Shown: positions 34,041-44,786, counted from the stretch's first letter. The stretch: DNA of 64,000 nt from Diploptera punctata (GCA_030220185.1 JASPKZ010004953.1:248001-312000); one strand, 5' to 3'. The notes: a model not told the origin generated them from the sequence alone. A program made the numbers and translations.

Positions 34041-34260
34041 CATAAAAATTATTATATGAACAAATTAAATAAATGCATGGTTCAACATTAGATTAATTTC
34101 CACTTGATTTCATATTCTTGTAATTCTCTTGCTCTTTGTACTTCTTCTGCCTTTACTAACATGTCATACATTTTTTGCCTCAACTTTGGAATTATTTTCA
34201 CTTGAGGCTGAGGTTACCTATTTGTCACTTACGATTTTCCAAACAATATTTTTATGCCAC
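34041..34260. repeat. 220-bp direct repeat, left of nested RTE
   Basis: About 96% identical by eye to 36551-36770, starting CATAAAAATTATTATATGAA and ending TGCCAC. The two copies have equal length and lie exactly at the two ends of the RTE insertion. They belong to repeat family X, of which a longer diverged copy is at 37.79-38.41 kb. Confidence 0.85.
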
Positions 34261-34474
34261 TTACTCACTGACACTATGGAACATGTAGGTTCATGGCCGC
34301 GCGGACATAAGCTCTCCATACACCCCTATCCTGAGCTAATGCTTTCCAATCATTCCCTATATAATCTACTTCCCTCAAATCATACTTAATGTTATTCTCC
34401 CACCTCATTCTTGGTCTACCAACTGGGCGTTTTCCCTCTGGCTTTCCTACAAGAAGCTTCCATGCAAGTCTTTC

Positions 34475-35042
34475 GGAAAAAGTCGGTTTTATGTCTCTCA
34501 GGAATTCTTCTAAGTTCCACAGAATCGCAGCGCGCATGCGCGATTTGCTGTAATGGTTAATATAGACTCCGGTAGTCGGCGTCACCAACTTTGGGAATAA
34601 ATTTCCAAATGCAAAAAAAAAAATGGACGTTAACTAACTTGCCATTTTCTAACTAAAGAAAACAATTTACATGCATATTATTTCTTCCCAAATGCTTAAA
34701 AATGGACGTAAACCAACTTCCCATTTCCTAACGTAACAAAGCAATTTACATGTGTACTATTTAATGAACTATAAACTAATTTTACGTACACTAACACTAA
34801 ATATAGTTTTAAATTATTTTCAAATGGTGGCAACGTTGGAACAACATGGGAAAGTAGCAAGGAAGTGATGTATCCACGATCACGTTTTACGTAAATATAT
34901 AAATATAAAATATTGTGAAGAAAGCTTGAAGATCATTGCAAAATGTTTAAAACAGTACAAAACGTGTTTACAAGTGTTTAGTGCATCAGTGGCATAAGAA
35001 TGTAAGTGTAGAAATGTGAGAGACATAAAACCGACCACATCC
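34475..35042. mobile_element. TIR element A, 568 bp, nested in RTE with 8-bp TSD
   Basis: The TSD AGTCTTTC lies at 34467-34474 and 35043-35050. The uninterrupted site can be read in the RTE copy at 31.8 kb, which has a single GTCTTTC at this point. The ends are GGAAAAAGTCGGTTTTATGT and ATAAAACCGACCACATCC. No open frame of note. This copy defines the length and termini of the family. Confidence 0.92.
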
Positions 35043-35101
35043 AGTCTTTCATTCCCCATACGTGCAACGTGTCCTGCCCATCACAGTCTATGAGACTTAA
35101 C

Positions 35102-35805
35102 GTGGGGTTGTACAAGGCAAGCTTTTTACTTACGCGACTTATGCCAATTTTGATGTAATTTAAAGTATTGTAATGTGTTAATGAGTACATTTTCCTAAGA
35201 GATGTAACCGCCGTCTAAATATGTATAATTAACACGAAATGAATTAGTGGAAATATGATTTTACGTGGTAACCGTCCGACATTTTGAATTTTTCATAGAA
35301 TAACAAATGAAGAGGTAATTTACTTTATGTATCAAATCACCTTTAAAAAGCAAGGAACCTAAAAGTTAACCAAACCTAAATCAATTACTGTAACACAAAT
35401 CAATTACTCTAACGTAGGTGATATCCAGGGAACGTCCTTTTTATTAATTTACGTGGTTAAATAAGTAAAGGATAAATCCGGACCGTGGTTTATTGATGTT
35501 CATCGGTGGTATATCGCTGATCATCGGTGTTGTATCGCTCCTTAAAAGTTTGATAATCGGTGGTTTATCGCTGGTTAGAAGTAAGGTCTCTTATAACCTA
35601 TGTGGTCATGACAGGACATAGTCCCTAAACTATGTGGTCATGACAGGAAATAGTCCCACTTTATTTTCATATTTACGAGTAAAATAACGAAGTGATAATT
35701 ACATCTCTTAGGTAAATACGTTTAATATAATGTTTTATTAATATTTCTTGCAATTAGCTCCTCTTAAAGTGGGTAGATAAAAAGCTTGTCATCTCCCACC
35801 CGGCC
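35102..35805. mobile_element. TIR element B, 704 bp, nested in RTE with 8-bp TSD
   Basis: The TSD GACTTAAC lies at 35094-35101 and 35806-35813, where the undamaged RTE copies have one GACTTAAC. The element runs from GTGGGGTTGTACAAGGCAAG to CATCTCCCACCCGGCC. Imperfect TIRs share CAAGCTTTTTA. The interior has repeated ATCGGTGGTTTATCGCTGG-type motifs near 35490-35580 and a 35-bp tandem duplication (TATGTGGTCATGACAGGA) at about 35601-35660. No coding capacity; non-autonomous. Confidence 0.9.
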
Positions 35806-36550
35806 GACTTAACTTTCTTATTATATCTGACTTCCTATAAAGACCATGTAGTTCATTGTTACGTAGTCTTCTCCATTCATCTCTCCTTGGTCCAAAAATT
35901 CTCCTAAGTACTTTATTCTCAAATACTTGTAATCTCCTTTCCTCCCTTAAAGTAAGAGTCCATGTTTCGCATCTATATAATATAACTGGTAGAATAATAG
36001 TTTTATATATTTTCAGTTTAATGTTTTTTGAAAGGAGTTGGGACATCAAGAGTCTGCAATGCATAATAGCACGCATTTCCTGAATTGAGCCTATGTTTAA
36101 TTTCTTTGTGCATCTCATTCCTATTTGTGATCATTGTTTCTAGGTATTTGAATTCAGCCACTTCCTCAAAATTTCCCTCATTTGTCATTAGCTGTCCATT
36201 TCCATTATATACTGAATTTCTACGTGTGACTATATATTTAGTTTTATTGATATTTACTCCCAGTCCTAATTTCTTAGTGTTACTCAATAGTGTGTACGTG
36301 TTGCCCTTTAGTAACTCCTCGCTATCGGCCAATAGTACTACATCATCAGCATAAACTAACAGCTTATTAATACCATTGAGTTGTAGGCCTTCCTCATCCT
36401 GTAATGATTTGATGGCATGCTCTAGTACAAAATTAAATAGTAGAGGAAATAGTGCATCTCCTTGCTTCAACCCATTCTGGATTTCAAAGGTGTCCGAAAA
36501 CTGTTTGCCTACACGCACCCTACTCTTTGTGCCATTTAGACACATTCGTA

Positions 36551-37265
36551 CATAAAAATTATTATATGAACAAATTAAATAAATTCATGGTTCAACATTA
36601 GATTAATTTCCACTTGATTTCATATTCTTGTAATTCTCTTGCTCTTTGTACTTCTTCTGCCTTTACTAACATGTCATACATTTTTTGTCTCAACTTTGGA
36701 ATTATTTCCACTTGATGCTGAGGTTACCTATCTGTCATTCACGATTTTCCAAACAATAATTTTACGCCACTGTTGCACTAAACACTTTTCGACCATTTAT
36801 AATAATGCTTCTTACTATTTTTAACATTTTGGAACCATTTTATAAACATTTATTACGATTTTTAAATATCTATATAATTACGCAAATATTGTGATTAGAG
36901 TTCTACAGACATGCAAATGTTTAATGTATCATCCGCTAGATGGCTCTCAAATCGGTATTACCAACATTCGCAAATAATTCCAAACCATATTTCAAGAAAT
37001 TAACTTAATTTTGTTTGATTCCGAAGTTAGTGTACATGAAATTAGTTTATTAAATAATATGCATGTAATTTGTTTTGTTAGGTTAGGAAATGGGAAGTTA
37101 GTTTACGTCCATTTCTTTGTAACATTTGGGAATTTATTCTAAAAGTTGGTAATGCTGACTTCAAAGCCATATACCAGAAGCTATACATTAACCATTACAG
37201 CAACTCCTGCAACTCGCGCATGCGCATTGCGATTCTGTAGAACTTAAAAGAATTGATGGGAAAAA
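36551..37265 (-). repeat. Repeat family X, with old element-A-like part
   Basis: The first 220 bp (36551-36770) repeat the sequence left of the RTE. The following part to about 37265 is, on the minus strand, a diverged relative of element A: it shares ACAGAATCGCAATGCGCATG, GCTGTAATGGTTAAT, and CAACTTCCCATTTCCTAAC. A second copy lies at 37790-38412 in the same orientation, and a fragment at 39700-39790. This suggests a longer ancestral element from which A derives. Confidence 0.65.
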
Positions 37266-37789
37266 CAGCACTTTAGGTTACCTGATATATTTTCAGTCCT
37301 ATAGAGGAACAGTGTGCATGCGCGAGAGCTTATAGAGTCTGCGACAACCCATCATCAAATCACATATCGATTATCGCTCTGAAATTTAAATGACCAATCT
37401 GTACAATAAATCCCCAAATCTATGTTAAACAAATATATTAATATTAAAATTACCAAACGTTTATTAAAAATGGGTGTACACTTATCACTCCCTAACGCCG
37501 ATCCAACCAGCGATAATGCAAACCAGCGATCGAAAAATCATAGACTAAGTAATATACTCTGTGGAGAAAATAGCAATCAGAATCACAATATTGTCTAACA
37601 GTATCATAATGTTGTGATTTGCGTATTTAAGTAAATACTTAAAAATTATTAAATAATGTAAAAATTGTTTGAAAAAGTTTAAAATATTAAATATAGAAGA
37701 ATAGCTATAAAATACAACAATAAACTGAAAAATCAAGGGTAACCTTAACTGTTGTTCAGCCGAATTGATGGGAGAAAAATAGTCCACTT
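37266..37789. other. No gene recognised; short element-B-like motif
   Basis: Near 37495-37530 the sequence GCCGATCCAACCAGCGATAA and a second ACCAGCGAT resemble the subterminal motifs of element B. The rest is AT-rich without recognised structure. Confidence 0.35.
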
Positions 37790-38412
37790 TTTCCCCCACT
37801 TGATTTTCCATACTATATTCTTGTAATTCCGTTACTCTGCGTACTTCTTCTATCTTTACTAAGATTTCGGGCTGAGGTCTTGTATTTGTCTGCAACGATT
37901 TTCCATGTCTTATGCCACTGTTGCACTAAATACTTTTTGACTATTTATAACGTTTCATACTATTTTAACATTTTGGAACTATTTTATAAACATTTCTTAC
38001 AATTTTTAAATATTTATATAATTATACAAATATTGTGAATCGAGTTCTACAGATGCGCAAATGCTTAATGTAGCATCCACTAGATGGCTCTCAAATCAAT
38101 GTTACCAACATTTGCAAATAATTCCAAACCATATTTCAAGAAATTAACTTCATGTTGTTAATTTCAAATGAGACAAGTTAGTGTACATAAAATTAGTTTA
38201 TAGTTTATTAAATAATATGCATGCAATTTGTTTTGTTAGGTTAGGAAATGGGAAGTTGGTTTATGTCCATTTTATTAAACATTTGGGAATATATTCCAAA
38301 AGTTGTTAATGCCGACTTCAGAGCCATCTAATTGAAGCTACATTAACCATTACAGCAACTTGTGCATGCAAACTGCGATTCTGTAGAACTTAGAAGAATT
38401 CATGGCAGACAA
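37790..38412 (-). repeat. Repeat family X, second copy
   Basis: Diverged direct repeat of 36.60-37.26 kb, by eye about 80% alike. Shared landmarks are TTTTAACATTTTGGAAC, CACTAGATGGCTCTCAAATC and AACCATTACAGCAACT. Confidence 0.65.
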
Positions 38413-38516
38413 ATGGACTTTTCCACATTTCGTACTATTTTAAATGTTTTATATCGATACTAGTAAAATTTTTTTTACAATTTATTGTTAAATATTTATT
38501 TAAATATTTGTTTGTC

Positions 38517-38597
38517 TTTCGGGCTAAATGGCCGTGTTCTTAAAATTCAACGTTTTGTCTACTACTGCGGTAGATATCCTCAGGAGATTCTGCATGC
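38517..38597 (-). ncRNA. Hammerhead-like motif, decayed (copy 1)
   Basis: On the minus strand CTGAGGA is followed by a stem TCTAC...GTAGA and CAAAACG, then ACGGCCATTTAGCCCGAAAG. CTGAGGA fits the CUGANGA hammerhead core, but the expected GAAA is changed to AAAA. The same layout is at 39815-39905. Hammerhead motifs are known in Penelope-like retroelements; whether this belongs to one is inference. Confidence 0.3.
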
Positions 38598-38653
38598 TGT
38601 ATGAACTCCTAACTCTTCAACTGTCGGCTGCAGACTGGATGTGCATTGGAAAT

Positions 38654-39592
38654 CGTGTCCTTATATGATCATAATGTACGCTGATGACATGGTATTGGGA
38701 TCATCAAACAAAGATGAACTACAATGCACATTAAATAGACTCGAAAAATAGGCAAATGAAAACTGCCTGCAAATAAACCATCAGAAAACTGAACAGATGA
38801 CCTTCAGAAAAGGAGGAAAACCTACTGAAAATGACAGGCTAATGCTCCTTGGTGAGCCACTAGACGTATCGCAATTCACCTACCTAGGCATCACCCTACA
38901 AACAACCATTAAATCCTACAGAATACATGTGCAACAGAAGGTTTCATCTGCAATAAGAGCGATATACAGCATAAAAAATCTCCACCAATTACCAACAGAA
39001 ACAGCAATGACGCTCTTCAAGACAGTCATAACTCCCATAACAACATATGGAATAAACATAATATGGGACAAACTCACTAACAGAGACTTGACACAAATAG
39101 AAACAGTAAAAGCACGCTTCATGAAAAGAGTTCTGGGAGTTGGAAAAACAGCACCTTCAAGAATGACGTACGTCTTAATGAAAGAAACCTTCTTCATTGA
39201 AGTCATTAGATGGCAGCTATTCCTACCGAACACCTGTGCATATGAGACAACAATGCAAGGACTACAGGAGAAGAGGAATGATATCTGCAGCGAATTCTAC
39301 ACAACAGAGGCTATGTGTACGAGAGAGTGGACACGACCAAACTACAAGATGAGGCACATTCTAACATGGTATGCAGTCCATGGCTTTCACCAGAAGGTTT
39401 GCAGCACAAAGAGATTCCATGAGCCAAACCAAGAATGCATATGCGAACTGTGCAACAATCCATGTGAACGATATCACGTCGAAAAGTGTGCGGAAAGACA
39501 ATTATCGTTTAACAAGTTTTTGCTTAGACTAAATTTACTAACAATTTCCACATTTGTGCGCATTTACTTTCATATATATAGGTGAGTCTGTG
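38654..39592 (+). mobile_element. LINE 3' end, same group as 22.1-24.0 kb copy
   Basis: It starts at the RT palm (MYADDMVLGSSNKDEL near 38669). An in-frame stop follows in RLEK-ANENCLQINHQKTEQM. From 38797 the frame is open for 262 codons: FTYLGITLQTT, METAMTLFKTVITPITTYG (with T for M), LTQIETVKARFMKRVLGVGK, FFIEVIRWQLFLPNTCAYE and the zinc-knuckle-like CICELCNNPCERYHVEKC. The thumb and C-terminus are therefore well kept, though 5'-truncated. Confidence 0.8.
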
Positions 39593-39814
39593 GTGATCAT
39601 GTTTTCTATATGGTCCATTACTTTATTAGTTGTCACTAGCGTAAGTCATAGGCTTTATTTTTGATGTCATGTAGTGCCGGGATCCAAATTTTATTTATCT
39701 TCATGGTTAATTAAATAATATGCATGTAATTTATTTTGTCAGGTTAGGAAGAGAGAAATTAATGTACATCCATTTGTAATAAACATTTGGGATTTTGATG
39801 ATCTTGAAGAAGAT
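39593..39814. other. Spacer with fragment of repeat family X
   Basis: 39705-39790 repeats TTAATTAAATAATATGCATG and the following GTCAGGTTAGG part of family X. Nothing else recognised. Confidence 0.4.
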
Positions 39815-40095
39815 TTTCGGGCTGTAGGCCGTGGTCATGAGGCTTGTAGTTCCCCGACGTTTCGCCAGAGACTACGTCTGGCATCCTCAAGGGTTGTCTT
39901 GAGACTGGCAATTCTGTCCGCTGTCAATCTTATTTATACGTTCACCGCGATATGTTCGTAAGTTGTATCTGCCTTCTGATTGGTCTGCTATGTGGTTCCA
40001 TCTAGTGACAGATCTTTAAATAAACTTTTTGTAGGACTTCACAGATATATGGTTCCACCTAGCATCAACTCTTATAAACATTGTAATGTTGATTT
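39815..40095 (-). ncRNA. Hammerhead-like motif in a possible Penelope-like terminal repeat
   Basis: On the minus strand TTGAGGATGCCAGACGTAGT, CTCTGGCGAAACGTCGGGGA and ACTACAAGCCTCATGACC occur in order: a CUGANGA-like box (one change), a GCCAGA/TCTGGC stem and a GAAAC box. Upstream on that strand lies GTATAAATAAGATTGACAGC, a TATA-like element. The bulged U after the first box departs from the standard fold, so activity is doubtful. Confidence 0.35.
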
Positions 40096-40149
40096 TTAAT
40101 GTTGAATTAAAAATATAATATTTACTTAATACATCAAAACTTCTCGGTA

Positions 40150-40810
40150 CAACGCCATGGATCTTTACCCTGACTATTTAAGTCATGTCGCAAATGGTAG
40201 TCAATGACCAATCACGTTTCAATGAATTCTGTTTTACACCAATGACAGTCGTGTTTCACCTCACTCTTTATCGATTTCTCTTTATCAGCTCCTTCTTTTG
40301 TGATAAAGAAAGCTCCTCCTTTTTTAATATTCTGAACAGGTTAGACCATTATTTTTCTCCAACAAATACATTGAATATAGCAAATAATGAATAGATTCCT
40401 TGATTTTACTGAGTTGTTTACTAAAAAAAATAAATGAATAACCCGTAATGTTGATTATGATATATAGTTTGATGTGTTTCATTATTTCTCCACTTGGGTG
40501 CACTTTTACAATATTGCGATCTTATTTGGCAATAAATAATATGATCAAGCAACAGTGAATGAACATAACCTCACATTTCTGATTTGTTTTCAAACATCGC
40601 CATTTACATTAAATATATAAATATTTAAAAATAACTATAGTTAAACAATTATTTGTGAGTAAACAGCTTAATTTTATTCGTTAAATAGTCCTAACAAATG
40701 CCACTCTTGATTTCCAAATTCTCTAGAAAAATTCACTCCTCACTTTGTGAGTTGTGAAGTTATCGATAATTTCGAAATCACTCGTGGCATTACTTATGAT
40801 AAACAAGCTA
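40150..40810 (+). repeat. Left arm of a large inverted repeat
   Basis: This segment is repeated in inverse orientation at about 43320-44110. Shared landmarks are TGACCAATCACGTTTCAATG, GCGATCTTATTTGGCAATAA, GTGAGTAAACAGCTTAATTT and CAAATGCCACTCTTGATTTC. Divergence is roughly 20-25% by eye. The inner end (40700-40790) is itself a foldback: AATGCCACTCTTGATTTCCA pairs with the inverse of its right side ending GTGGCATT. Confidence 0.7.
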
Positions 40811-40914
40811 TGAGACAAACATAAGTAATCTAAAAGAGACTGGCTAAAAAATCAATAATTATAGATTTGACTCTGGACGTAACAAGAAGTAAGTATAATA
40901 GGTTTGAATTGGCA

Positions 40915-41790
40915 TTAGATCTTCTTCCTTCCAAGTATTAGGCCAAGGCCTGTTACGATCCTATAGAAAATTTTCCCTCCAGCGTTTCATAGGACGGCCC
41001 AGTGATCTTCGTCCTCTTGGTATATAATTATAAACAGCTTTGGGGATCCGATTTGAACTCATTCTTTCAAGATGGTGTTTCCAATTTAGTTGGTACTGTT
41101 TAATATATTCCAAAATTGGCATAGTCTTCAATTCTTTTAAGATATCGGTGTTCCTTTTCCGATCCCATCTGGTGTAACCCGCTGTTCTTGCATGAATCTC
41201 ATTTCACAAGCCGTTATTCTGCTTTCATGTTGTCTTTTTAGTGTCCATGCTTCACTACCATAGGTCAACACTGGTCTAGCCAAAGTGTTAAATAAACGTA
41301 ATCTGGTGTTTTTTTTTTTGTACAAGGGATGGTTTCATAACTTGATTAATAATTCCTAAACTTTTATTATAACTAGTATTTTTTTTCAGGGATATCCTTT
41401 TGATCCCAGATAGAGAGATAATATCCAAGATATTTTAATTTTATTCTGGAGACAGATTTTACTTTGTATGGGGTCCTTCCCATGAAATGCCATAATTTTA
41501 GTTTTGTTAATTGATATTTCCATATTAAATTTGGCAGCTATTTTTTGTAAATTATAAATTGATCATTGCAAATCATTTTCGGGAAGTGCCAGAAGAGCTA
41601 AATAGTCTGCAAAAAGAATAGCATCGAGTTTGAGGTTCCTATTGATGGGTTGTGTTTTCCTCCATTTGTTTATTAATTTATTCATATATATAATGAAAAG
41701 CACCGGTGAAAGTCCATATCCCTGTCTTACCCCAGTGTTGATCTTTTCCCAAGAAGATAATTAGCCATCTTGTTTAACAGGGGTCCTCAT
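40915..41790 (-). mobile_element. RTE-like retrotransposon (second lineage), degenerate
   Basis: Minus strand from 41790: INTGVRQGYGLSPVLFIIYM (palm, GxRQGxxLSPxLF), LDAILFADYLALLALPENDL (ADD changed to ADY), AAKFNMEISINKTKIMAFHG; then LFNTLARPVLTYGSEAWTLK at 41290-41230 and a C-terminal GRPMKRW near 40985. Several stops and frame breaks. It lies between the arms of the large inverted repeat. Confidence 0.75.
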
Positions 41791-42149
41791 CTAGGGGATA
41801 TGTGGATGGCGACCACAAGGTGCCCAAGCTGAGCAAAACATTTCTTCCACTTACTTGTGTTTTGCACTCTTTTAACTTTACTATCTAACCTCTCTGGGTT
41901 AACTCTTGTTTTTTCGACCCCGACGCTATTAGGGCATCCAAGGGCTAGGGAGTCTTTCCTTTCTTTCCTTTATTTTCTTTTCTTCTCCAGAAAAGCCTGA
42001 CCAGAGGCTATAAGATGTCTTGCCTTCCTTTGGCCAGCAACCAATCGAAGGGACTATTATTATGATTTCAAGTCTTGTACGGCGTTAGATATAGAGACAT
42101 AATTAGCATAGACATCAAGCACAATCATAAAGAGCTTTTCAGATAAGTT
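41791..42149. other. No gene recognised
   Basis: Includes a pyrimidine-rich TTTCCTTTCTTTCCTTTATT segment near 41957-41990. Possibly repeat-derived; no family recognised. Confidence 0.35.
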
Positions 42150-42151
42150 TA

Positions 42152-43011
42152 CAGTAAAAGCTCCTTATTTACGGGGGATATGTTCCGCAAATACAGCAAC
42201 TGCGAATATGGAATGGTGATTTGTATGGGTATATAAGGAATATGTTCAAAGGTTCCAAAATAAAATAAACATTATCAAAATAAAATCAATTAATGAGAGA
42301 TTTTGAACAATTTCTATTAATTATTACAGTCAGGCTTAGGCAAGGCCTTAAAGAACATAGTAATTTTTTCCTGTTTTGCCACATTTGAAAGGTCTTTCAA
42401 TTCAGATTGATATTTAGCTGTTAATTCAGTGATAGAATTCCTTATTTTGTCTTCGGATTTCTTGATGAATCATACAATTGATTCATTAACATTGAAACAG
42501 TGTGATATAAATGCAAATGACTCCCCAACGTGTAAATGGTCAAACATTTCTATTTTTTACTTTAAGAAGCAACACTACTTTTTTCTGCTTTGGAACTAAT
42601 TTTCTTTCCTTTTACTTGACATTATAAATATTGGCAACAAAGCAGAAGAGACACGTGCTATTCAATCAACATTATTGCAATGAATGACAAGTTGAAACTA
42701 TAAAACACCGATCGTGGTGAGGGCGGCATTTATCAACGGATATAACAGCATGTGAAATATGGCGGCGGTGACTTTTAAGAACAAACTTTAGGCTCAGGTT
42801 TGATTTACTGTGATATTAATTTGTCCATTTGGTTTGAATTGATCTTTGTGAAAGCTTCCTTTTCACGTGCCTGTAGTAAAATAAAAGTTGCCGATGCATT
42901 AATAAAGGATACTAATCCTTCTAATATACTGACTGGATCTGCAAATACAGGAACTGTGTTGCAATTTTTTAACCCGCGAATGAGGGAACTGTGAATAAGG
43001 AGCTTTTACTG
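42152..43011. mobile_element. Tigger/pogo-like DNA element with TA duplication, deleted
   Basis: Inverted ends CAGTAAAAGCTCCTTATTTA and its partner CAGTAAAAGCTCCTTATTCA are flanked by TA at 42150-42151 and 43012-43013. The 860-bp interior is too short for a full transposase. On the minus strand near 42540-42325, HVGESFAFISHCFNVNESIV and WFIKKSEDKIRNSI resemble the N-terminal HTH region of Tigger/pogo transposases; the DDE core is missing. Likely an internally deleted, dead copy. Confidence 0.8.
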
Positions 43012-43319
43012 TATATAAAACGGTTTATAGCAAGTATAACTTTTTTTTTAATTAATTATTTCTAATTTACCTTCTTATTATTTTTGTGTAATATGTTCTG
43101 TTACATTTTATATTTGCAACTGTTTTCTCTTTGGAACTTGTAAGTATTTTTAAATGTCCCCTGAGTACGGTACTAACATTCTACAGGGATAGTCCTTTGA
43201 AGGAGCTGCCTCCTTAAAGCCTTAGACCAAAATTATGGAACATATTAAGTGAAAAAGGAATTCCACTACACTTGATAGCAATAATTAAGGAAATATATGA
43301 GAAAGTTTTATCATAAGTG

Positions 43320-44110
43320 TTTTCCAAATTATCGAAAAATTCACGATTCACGAAGTGAGGAGTGAAGTTATCTAGATAATTTGGAAATCAAGAGTGGCAT
43401 TTGTTAGGACTATTTAACGAATAAAATTAAGCTGTTTACTCACAAATCATTATTTAAATATAGTTATTTTAAAATATTTATATATTTAATGTAAACGCCG
43501 ATGTATGAAAACAAATGAGAAAGTTTGTTATGCTTCATTTGTTCATCACTGCAACCAGATCATATTATTTATTGCCAAAGGATCGCAATATTGTAAGAAT
43601 GCACCCTAGTGGAGGAAAAATAAAATACATCAAACTGTTTATAACAAACATATTAATTAATTTCTGACGTCCTATGATGTAAATATGTCAATTATATTTT
43701 TCTGAAATGTAAATTCCTGGGAAATAATACGTTTAAGAAAGTGCAAACAGTGGTTTCTTTTTTTTTTTTGTGGTATAATCAATTGCTACAAATGTTTTTA
43801 TATAATATCCCAGAAGCACTATCTGATTACATTTGTGCACTATATATACAATCTGGTAGCCACATGCATTCTAGAATACTTATATCTTAATATATAAATT
43901 GTTATATTCAACATATTTCTTAGAGAGTCAGTCACTGCAAAATAATGCTATGACCTATTCAGAATTTTAAAAAGGAGGAACTTGATTTTAAAGTGATAAA
44001 ATCAAGATGAAAAATATTGTGATTGGTTGTAAATCAAAATTTATTGAAATGTGATTGGTCATTAACTGCCATTTGGGGATGAGTTAAATAGTCAAATAAA
44101 AATTGAAGTG
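43320..44110 (-). repeat. Right arm of the large inverted repeat
   Basis: Inverse of 40150-40810. A stretch at about 43655-43890 has no counterpart in the left arm and was probably inserted or lost on the other side. The inner end (43325-43425) forms its own foldback around GAAGTGAGGAG. Confidence 0.7.
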
Positions 44111-44222
44111 ATCAAGTCATTAAATTAATATTAAGAAGCTAAAGCTGTTACTATGATTGAAATAAGTATATTAAAGTACACTACTAAATTATTGTAATGA
44201 AATGGTAAAGAGAAAAATTTAT

Positions 44223-44296
44223 GCCTGAACCGGGAATCAAACCCCGAACCTTCAGCTTTCCGTGCTGATGCTCTTAACCATTGAGATAATTCAGGC
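44223..44296 (-). tRNA. tRNA-like core of T2, inverted copy
   Basis: Minus-strand copy of GCCTGAATTATCTCAATGGT...GTTTGATTCCCGGTTCAGGC with T-arm and acceptor pairing intact. One A-box change relative to the other cores (TTATCTCAATGG). Part of the repeat, not a host gene. Confidence 0.5.
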
Positions 44297-44386
44297 TTCC
44301 TTCCCATCCAAGCATAAATCCTTCCTTTACCTTACTGTCTTGGTCCCACATTCAAATCGAAGGATTTATGCTTGGATGGGAAGGAA

Positions 44387-44460
44387 GCCTGAATTAGCTC
44401 AATGGTTAAGAGCATCAGCTCGGAAAGCTGAAGGTTCGGGGTTCAATTCCCGGTTCAGGC
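44387..44460 (+). tRNA. tRNA-like core of T2, unit 1
   Basis: Acceptor GCCTGAA pairs with TTCAGGC. D-arm A-box TTAGCTCAATGG; anticodon stem TCAGC/GCTGA with loop TCGGAAA (would read GGA); T-arm GGGGTTCAATTCCCGG. The fold is good but position 33 is C and the sequence occurs in a repeat array. Other units at 44713-44786 and 45039-45112; in the last, position 33 is T and the T-arm is changed (GGGTTTGATTCC). Confidence 0.55.
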
Positions 44461-44712
44461 ATAAATTTTTCTCTTTACCATTTGATTACAATAATTTAGT
44501 AGTGTACTTTAATATACTTATTTCAATCATAGTAACAGCTTTAGCTTCTTAATATTAATTTAATAAATAATGCTATAGCTGTGTGGAGTCCCTTAATGTC
44601 TTCTTCAGGTAGAAGCCATTCATTGTGTATTTGTGAATGATGATTCATTGCATTTGAATGTGGGACCAAGACAGTAAGGTAAAGGAAGGATTTATGCTTG
44701 GATGGGAAGGAA

Positions 44713-44786
44713 GCCTGAATTAGCTCAATGGTTAAGAGCATCAGCACGGAAAGCTGAAGGTTCGGGGTTCAATTCCCGGTTCAGGC
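44713..44786 (+). tRNA. tRNA-like core of T2, unit 2
   Basis: As unit 1 with loop ACGGAAA. B-box GGTTCAATTCC intact. Confidence 0.5.

Larger units (their letters stand above)
34261..36550 (-). mobile_element. RTE retrotransposon with two nested DNA elements
   Basis: The 3' end is at the left (TTACTCACTG...). The RT remains run at 36545-36018 and 36118-35789: IQNGLKQGDALFPLLFNFVL, KLLVYADDVVLLADSEELLK, VNINKTKYIVTRRN, YRCETWTLTLREERRLQVFE. The C-terminal end lies at 34470-34262 (ERLAWKLLVGKPEGKRPVGR, RPRMRWENNIKYDLREVDY). Element A is inserted at 34475-35042 and element B at 35102-35805, each with its own 8-bp TSD. Removing them leaves about 1 kb of RTE with several small frame breaks. Confidence 0.88.
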
